Part shown: positions 7,115-12,500 of the stretch, piece after piece
Position numbering within the stretch: position 1 is the stretch's first letter
Layout of the letters: each line of letters opens with the position of its first letter
Source: Porodaedalea pini
Lineage: Eukaryota > Basidiomycota > Agaricomycetes > Hymenochaetales > Hymenochaetaceae
Assembly: GCA_002794775.1 (NCBI GenBank)
Contig: NBAY01000151.1
Span: forward strand, 20,001 to 32,500
DNA length: 12,500 nt
Reading direction: 5' to 3'
Program-made: the position numbers and the translations under genes
Notes under the pieces: model-generated
Database searches by the model: none
Told to the model about the DNA's origin: nothing
The model's input: the letters and a program-made list of their open reading frames with translations, nothing else

Positions 7115-8970
7115 ATGACTGGCAAACCACCCAACCCTTCGAGATTACCTCCTCCACCCCCGAAAACAGCTCCGGGGACGAAGAGAGACCCTCAACAAAC
7201 CCCGCACTCGCTCCCTCGGGAACGTCCTCAGCCAGCCGCGCTGCTGCGGCATCACCGACACCGACTGGAGGGACAAACACCCCGCTGCCCGATGTCAACT
7301 GGTCCTCGCTGGGACCGGCTGACCCTCCTTCCGAGGAGGCAATGGACGTGTTTGGACCTAACCAACCCTCTACCCCTAAGCGCCCTAAGACAGTGCGCAT
7401 CCAGGAGGCCCTCACCCCGGTCACACACGTGACTCTATCCCAACCGACATCCCTATGGCACTGCAACACCTCGCACGCTTTGTTCCCCTCGTTGAGGAGG
7501 CGAATGCAGCGTACTTGCGAGGCGCCAGCGGCACCGAGGAAATCCCCACCCTGGCCATGGTGGCCGCCCAACACTTAGGAGCCATTCTCGGGCACGCCCT
7601 GGATACGGTATATGAGATACAGAAACTGGATCCCACTACTGACAGCGCTGCTCGCGCCGCCCTCCACCACGCTCGCGAAACCTTCGACGAAGCTCACCCA
7701 GCCATCCGCTTCCCTTTGTACCATGGGAAGGGGAAGGGCCCCGCTGACCCCCAACCCTCTACCCTGACAGCTGACCCGCTTACCAATCTCACCCGACTAG
7801 TACGGGGGTTGCGGATCAGATCTCCGGCCTTTCCCGGCGGGTGGACACTATCGACAAACGGACCCAACAACCCCTGAAGAAGACACCGGTAATACCGGCG
7901 CAGACTCCGGCAACCGCTCCGGCTACCCAGCCGGCACCCAACACACCGGCTAACGCCTCACCGGCGAACCCGACCCCCGTAACATATGCAGCCGCAGCCG
8001 CTACGCCAGCGGCCACACCTGCCCCGCCCCAGCATCCAACCCCGCCCCTCCACAGAAGGAGAAACGTAAGCTTCCCCCTCTGTCTACTCACACCAAAGAG
8101 CCCACCTTGGTGGCACAATTTGACCCCCCCATCCCCGCCTTGAACGGCCGGCGAACCACGTCCTGACAGTACGAGTCAGGGATCACGTGGTGGCGCTCCC
8201 CACAGCCAACAAGCTTAAAGTCTTGGCGGCCAGGTGGAGCGCCAAAGGCAACGCGGTTGTCGTCTTTTCGCCCGGCCCAGGGGTCCCCACTCAGATCGAT
8301 TCTCATGCGGCAGGAATCTGTGCGGCTATTGTTCCTGGCCACACAGGTTCCGTGCAGGGAAAGCGCGTCGACAAGCGCGCTACCCTCATCATCAGCAGAG
8401 TCCCGGTCCGCCCTTCTCCCAATGCGGCCCCCTACGACAAGGAATACGTGGTAAGTGAGGTCAAAGCGAACCCTGCCCTCGCCAACCTCCGATACGCCTA
8501 TGACCCATACTACACCGCCCCCCCGAAAAGCTTACCGCCACCGGGGAGGCCGCGTTAACACATTGCCCTGTCGTGATCACCTTCGATGACCCCCAGGACA
8601 GGCTCCGCGCTCAACTGCTCAACAAACCAGTATACATGTTTGGGCAGCGCGTGCGGGTCGCGTTACGGAAAACACGACCCATCTTCTCTCAATGCGACCG
8701 GTGCCAAGCCTTAGGCCACGTCGCTAAGGGATGCCAACAACCCTTCCGGTGCGCTCACTGCGCCGGGATGCACCGTACACAAGACCACCGGGCGCGCTGT
8801 CGATCCTGCGCCACGGAGAACGTCCCGAAAGAAACCGCCTGCCCCCACGAGCCAGTTTGCTGGAATTGTGGGGGAGACACCCTGCTAACGACGTGCGCTG
8901 CCCTAACAGGAAAGCGTACCGCCCCGACCCAGACGCCTCGGACAGCGGGGACGACGAAATGAATGATTGA
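7115..8970 (+). CDS. LINE ORF1, Gag-like nucleic-acid-binding protein (frameshifted as read)
   Basis: This would be the RNA-binding partner that packages LINE RNA. The chosen start is ATG at 7115, which begins MTGKPPNP. The protein then shows an acidic and Ser/Pro-rich N-terminus, a helical region (about 7455-7800) with a short coiled-coil-like stretch (ADQISGLSRRVDTIDKR, from 7814), a Pro/Ala/Thr-rich linker (about 7870-8060), a globular part (about 8150-8690) and three C-terminal zinc knuckles. The first is CDRCQALGHVAKGC at 8693-8734; the second begins CAHC at 8750; the third begins CWNC at 8858 and ends at the Cys codon 8899. The stop is TGA at 8968-8970. Continuity needs seven frame changes, near 7125-7142, 7400-7455, 7804-7808, 8020-8060, 8114-8160, 8518-8529 and 8870-8880, each equal to one missing base. 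The total is about 620 codons, ordinary for Tad1-like ORF1. The N-terminal join is the least certain. Confidence 0.8.
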
Positions 8971-9690
8971 TTTCGTTCAGTTCAACGCGCAGAAGGGCAA
9001 AGACGCCCTTTTTGCGATGCATTCCCTGCTGAATCCTGACTCACCCCCTTCGTTTCTACTCATCCAGGAAGTCCCCTTCACCCGCATCGGCACAGCACCA
9101 ACAAACGACAACCCAGACGGAAACCCCGTCTGGGGCGTCCCCATACTCCCCGGCTATATCTCCGTCACACCACCAGACGCTGTCCACCCCCGGGTGGCAA
9201 CGTACGTCTCAACTAACCTCTCCAAACAGGCATGGACGGTCCGATCCGACTTATCTTTTGGATCGGACGTACTGACTATCGACACCACACACCCGACCGA
9301 AGTGCGCGTTACCAACGTGTACAATCAGATCGACCCCCGCTCCCGAGACTTCCACCGCTTCATCGCAGAGGAACACATCTCCGACCTACCCTTTTCACCC
9401 GAAGACCCCTGGGTAGTCGCTGGCGACTTCAACCGACAGCACCACCTATGGACCGACATCCCTACCTCCCAGCGTCGTACTCACGACGCTCAGCGGCTCG
9501 CTAACTGGATCAACGAGAACGGGCTGCAACCGGCTATGCACCGGGACCAACCCACACGTTTCCCCAAAAACAAAACGAGGTAAGCTCCTGTATTGACCTC
9601 ACACTCGTTTCCCCCCACTTTGACGCATCGGCGGTGAGGGACTCCTGGGACGTCTACACCCAGGAGATCTCCGACCATGCCATCATACGC
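8963..9690 (+). other. Endonuclease domain of ORF2 (exonuclease-endonuclease-phosphatase fold)
   Basis: Visible family motifs in order are the N-terminal FVQFNAQKGK with the active-site Asn, LLIQEVP with the metal-binding Glu (about 9049-9069), VYNQID (about 9319), VVAGDFNRQHHLW with catalytic Asp and Asn (GDFN at 9422-9433), CIDLTLVS (from 9589) and SDHAIIRW with the final Asp-His pair (SDH at 9670-9678). All catalytic residues expected for a LINE APE-type endonuclease are present. The frame changes between GDFN and CIDLTL, in a run of A residues at 9566-9575. Closest relatives would be endonucleases of Tad1, I and Jockey elements; target preference cannot be read from sequence. Confidence 0.85.
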
Positions 9691-12500
9691 TGGTCCCTCC
9701 CTACGGAGGTAGCCGCCGATGACCCAACACATACCTACAGGCTTGACCCGTCCAAGCGGGACGAGTGGCTCGGCGCAGTGGAAGACCCCATCACTGCCGC
9801 CTTCACTCTCCCCGCAAGAACAACGGAAGAGCTGGATCAAAAGGCCCAGGCTATCAGCGACGCCATGACGCACGCTGTCTCGGTCACCCACGAGGCCCGA
9901 CAAACGTCGGCTAAGCTGCGTGTGCCGTGGTGGTCACTCGAATGCCGCGACGCCTGCGCGATGATCCGCTCAGCCAACAACCCCCACCAACGCAAACTCG
10001 CCCAGCGACACTTCCGTACGGAAGTTCGCCGGGCGAAGCGCGCCTATTACGCCAACCGCACCGACACAGCCGACCCCACCAGTATATGGCGGTGGGCCAA
10101 GGCCGGACGCGGCATACGCACCACACCAATCCCCTCCCTCCTACACCAAGGAGAGCAGGCGGTCACCAACCAACAAAAAGGTACGGCTTTCGCCCACACT
10201 TATTTCCCCACCCCTGCCTCCCACCCCACCCCCCCGACCCATACCGGAGCGGGGACATCCCTCACCCCCATAACTCTGAAGGAGTTGCAAGGGGCCCTAA
10301 AGACACGTCTAACAATTCGGCCCCCGGTTTGTCCGGCATGGGTTACCTGCCGCTTAAGTGGCTCATGGGCACCCATGGTCCGGACTTTCTGACGCTCTTC
10401 AACGACTGCCTTCGGCTGGGACATCACCCGGCTATGTGGCGGGCGGCAAGAGTCGTCATGCTGAGGAAACCGAACAAGAAAGACCCCAAATCTCCCCGCT
10501 CCTACCGTCCGATTACTCTCGAGGAGGCTCTTGGAAAGCTCCTCGAGAAAATTATCGCTAACCGCCTCCAGTACTTGGCAAACACCAAGCGCTGGCTCCC
10601 ACCTAACCAGTTCGGCGGCCGTCAAGGACATTCTGTCCGAGACGCTGCTCACTCCCTCATCACGCTCGTCGAAGACGCGACCGCGGACAAACTTGTTGCG
10701 TCTGCGCTCGCTGTCGACATCCAAGGGTTTTTCGACAAAGTCAAACCCGAGGATCTTGACGAGCGTCTACACACACTGCACTGCCCCACTGACTTACGTC
10801 GGTGGGTTCAGTCCTTCATGAGATCACGCACGGTCTCGCTGTCCTTTGACGGATACACAGCGGAACCGTACGAGAAACCCGACGTCGGCGTACCGCAAGG
10901 TTCCCGGTGTCCCCCATCCTTGGCCACGCTCTGCGCCCAATCAGCGCTACACGCGGCCGCCAACACGGAGAACGCGGACCTTCTCGCCTACGTTGACGAC
11001 CATCTAGTTGTCACGTGGTCCGCCTCCATCCAACAAAACTGCGCGACCTGGCCAATATCACGGCCACACTACGCGCCTCCCTCCAACGGTTAGGCATGGA
11101 TATCGAGCCCGACAAATCCGAGCTCATCCATTTCGCCAAACCCCGTTCCCGACATCGACAGGCGGCGCTGGACCAGCGCAACGTCGTCACTCTCACCGAC
11201 GCGGTCATCAAACCCACCACCTCCGCTATGCGCTGGCTTGGAATTTGGTTTGACCCCGCCCTCTCCTTTAAGGTCCACGTCCGTAAGGCGTGTGATAAGG
11301 CGACCTCTACGCTCGCAGCGTTGCGCATAGTCGGCAACACCGAGCGCGGTCTCCGCACCCACCACATCCGCCGCCTGTACACCGGATGCGTCCTCCCTAT
11401 CCTTACATGGGGAGCCGACGTTTGGTACCACGGGCGCCGCCAACGCACCCTCATCAACGCTATGCAGTCCGTTCAGGACCGAAGCTTACGCTTCCTGCTC
11501 GGCGTTTATAAAGGCGCCAAACCTTCTGCTATGTCTTATTTTCTTCTATCCTTCCGATCGCGTCGTATTTAGAACTAAACAAAACAAAAGCAGCACTCCG
11601 TATTCACAGAACACCGCACTCAGTAGGTAGACATCTCCCTTTCCGGCCTGATTCTTCTGCTCTCCCCTTCTCTTTCTCCTATTTTAACCGAGTCCCAACC
11701 GTGGCCCCAACGCCACCCCATCCTATCCCTCCCTGGTCAGACCCGTATGCGGGCATCAGTAACCGGATCCACTTCCACCTCCCTATCGGCCGCGTCACCA
11801 AGTCAGATACTGACGCGGCCAAACGCGAGGCCATCTCCTGGGAACGCTCCCCCGGCGCGCCATCTGTATTTACACGGACGGTTCGCGCATGGGCTCCTCC
11901 CCCAACGACTACCGCGCTGGCGCCTCCATCGTCGCCTACCAGCACGATCTGGAGATTCGACGCAAGGCCTTCCCACTAGGCAAACACCAGACCGCCTACG
12001 ACTGCGAAGTCCTGGCTCTCACGATCCTGCCGGGCTGGATTTTATCCCGCCTGCTGCATGCGTGCTCCACGACTGACGCTATACACGTCTTCTCGGACTC
12101 CCTCGCTGGACTCCGCCTGCTCCAGAGCCACAACGCACAACCCGGTGCGGAAAAGCTCCATTTCTTCGGTACTAAGTTGCGCGCCCTCCTACGCGACCAT
12201 CCCGGTGTTCACTACCACCTCCACTGGTGCCCCGGCCATGCCGGGGTCACCGGTAACGAGATGGCGGACATCGTCGCAAAGGAAGCCGCCAATACGCCCG
12301 ACCCGCTTTACCGCCCGCCCTCCGCAACTTACGTGAAGGAGCAGGCAACCAAATCCGCTCTGGCCCACTGGCAGCGTTCACTGTCAGCCGCCATAACACA
12401 GCACCCAGCCGACCCGGGCCTCGCCGCCTGCGTCGAACCCCCGTCTACACAGCTGCGCGGCATCTTACGCCAGCCCACCCCCGTTGGATGACGTCCAGAG
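8963..12500 (+). CDS. LINE ORF2 polyprotein: endonuclease, reverse transcriptase, RNase H (frameshifted, 3' partial)
   Basis: ORF2 supplies the enzymes of target-primed reverse transcription: the endonuclease nicks target DNA, the polymerase copies LINE RNA and RNase H removes the RNA strand. The start is ATG at 8963, overlapping the ORF1 stop. At least 1,180 codons lie in the window and the C-terminus is outside. Order: endonuclease (about 8963-9690), basic linker (about 9690-10290, with a WWSLECRDAC segment), reverse transcriptase (about 10300-11330), thumb and connection (to about 11850), RNase H (about 11859-12300). Frame changes near 9566-9580, 10290-10305, 11020-11040, 11535-11548 and 11849-11858 all equal one missing base. 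Motif B is additionally out of frame at about 10902-10925. No nonsense codon interrupts the homologous frame between these points. As read the protein could not be made; whether that is real or sequence error is unresolved. Confidence 0.85.
10300..11570 (+). other. Reverse transcriptase domain of ORF2
   Basis: Motifs in order are APGLSGMGYLPLKW, VVMLRKPNKKD and SYRPITL (palm entry), NQFGGRQGHSVRDA (about 10605), motif A AVDIQGFFDKV with the catalytic Asp at 10716-10718, motif B GVPQGS followed by a disturbed stretch, motif C YVDD at 10989-11000, and RWLGIWFDPALSFKVHV, the conserved LINE segment downstream of motif C. RT proceeds as RNA-templated DNA synthesis primed from the nicked target. 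After GVPQGS the frame as read gives RCPPSL, whereas the frame one base back gives SPVSPIL, the family consensus. The frame also changes just after YVDD, near the AAAA at 11035-11038. Confidence 0.9.
11859..12300 (+). other. RNase H domain of ORF2
   Basis: The four acidic catalytic positions are visible: IYTDGS (Asp codon 11877-11879), YDCEVLAL (Glu), VFSDSLAGLRLL (Asp) and, after HWCPGHAGVTGNE, MADIVAKEA (Asp). The His of PGHAG is the usual fifth active-site residue. The role is removal of LINE RNA from the RNA-DNA hybrid. Presence of this domain separates the element from L1-like LINEs, which lack it, and supports the I/Tad1 grouping. The domain reads in a single frame, from just after a CCCCC run at 11849-11853 where the frame changes. 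Sequence beyond about 12300 is the start of an unassigned C-terminal region; the frame closes at 12491, possibly through another frame change. Confidence 0.9.

Larger units (their letters stand above)
7049..12500 (+). mobile_element. Non-LTR retrotransposon (LINE), Tad1-like, 3' end beyond window
   Basis: The element starts close to 7049, where homology to the other block copy ends and base composition turns GC-rich. It has a short leader, ORF1 with zinc knuckles, and ORF2 with an apurinic-type endonuclease, a reverse transcriptase with YVDD, and an RNase H domain. This order, together with an RNase H at the C-terminal side, is typical of the I/Tad1 group of LINEs, and Tad1 elements are characteristic of fungi. 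Elements of this type copy by target-primed reverse transcription in the nucleus. The 3' untranslated region and tail are outside the window, so target-site duplications cannot be checked. The LINE shows no wave of C-to-T nonsense mutations, so there is no sign of repeat-induced point mutation. Exact clade is inferred from domain order and motifs only. Confidence 0.9.

Noticed and set aside
7020..8342. Minus-strand frames opposite LINE ORF1
   Set aside because: GC-rich coding DNA with C-rich third positions leaves long open antisense frames; the plus strand carries the zinc-knuckle protein.
8870..11858. Programmed -1 frameshifting as an explanation for the frame changes
   Set aside because: Twelve sites in two ORFs, most without a slippery heptamer, cannot all be recoding signals; missing bases are far simpler.

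Overview
The window reads as eukaryotic, most likely fungal, repeat-rich DNA of subtelomeric or heterochromatic character. There is no bacterial gene organisation, no RNA gene and no ordinary single-copy host gene that I can support. The fungal call rests on the retrotransposon at the right: a GC-rich, Tad1-like non-LTR element with a zinc-knuckle ORF1 and an ORF2 carrying endonuclease, reverse transcriptase and RNase H. The phylum cannot be settled from this window.

Layout, left to right. Positions 1-134 hold a short flank that looks like the 3' tail of another element. Positions 135-2715 are a large minisatellite (array A) of 26, 35 and 36 bp subunits organised into a higher-order repeat of about 325 bp. 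Positions 2716-3512 are block B1: three tandem ~170 bp units, then a 300 bp non-repetitive segment. Positions 3513-4195 are a spacer with a 160 bp tandem duplication, a G-quadruplex-type G-run cluster, several small hairpins and degenerate CCCTAA-like tracts. Positions 4196-4965 are a related minisatellite in the opposite orientation (array C). Positions 4980-6265 are a second forward array (A') with its own ~366 bp higher-order period. Positions 6266-7048 are block B2, a close copy of B1. From about 7049 to the right edge there is a LINE, cut off by the window end.

The LINE encodes ORF1 (Gag-like, 7115-8970) and ORF2 (8963 to beyond 12500), which overlap by 8 nt. Read literally, both are broken by frame changes: 12 clear ones, every one in the same direction (equivalent to one missing base), and no nonsense codon inside the frame that carries the homology. 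Reverse-transcriptase motif B is also locally out of frame. This looks more like deletion-type sequence error, or a very young element hit only by small deletions, than like an old decayed copy.

The two array-plus-block modules, the inverted array junction near 4970 and the LINE joined to block B2 suggest a subtelomere-like region shaped by unequal exchange and duplication. The most unusual hypothesis is that array plus block is a modular 5' region tied to LINE copies; it is untested. Long open frames across the arrays are by-products of the repeat composition, not genes.
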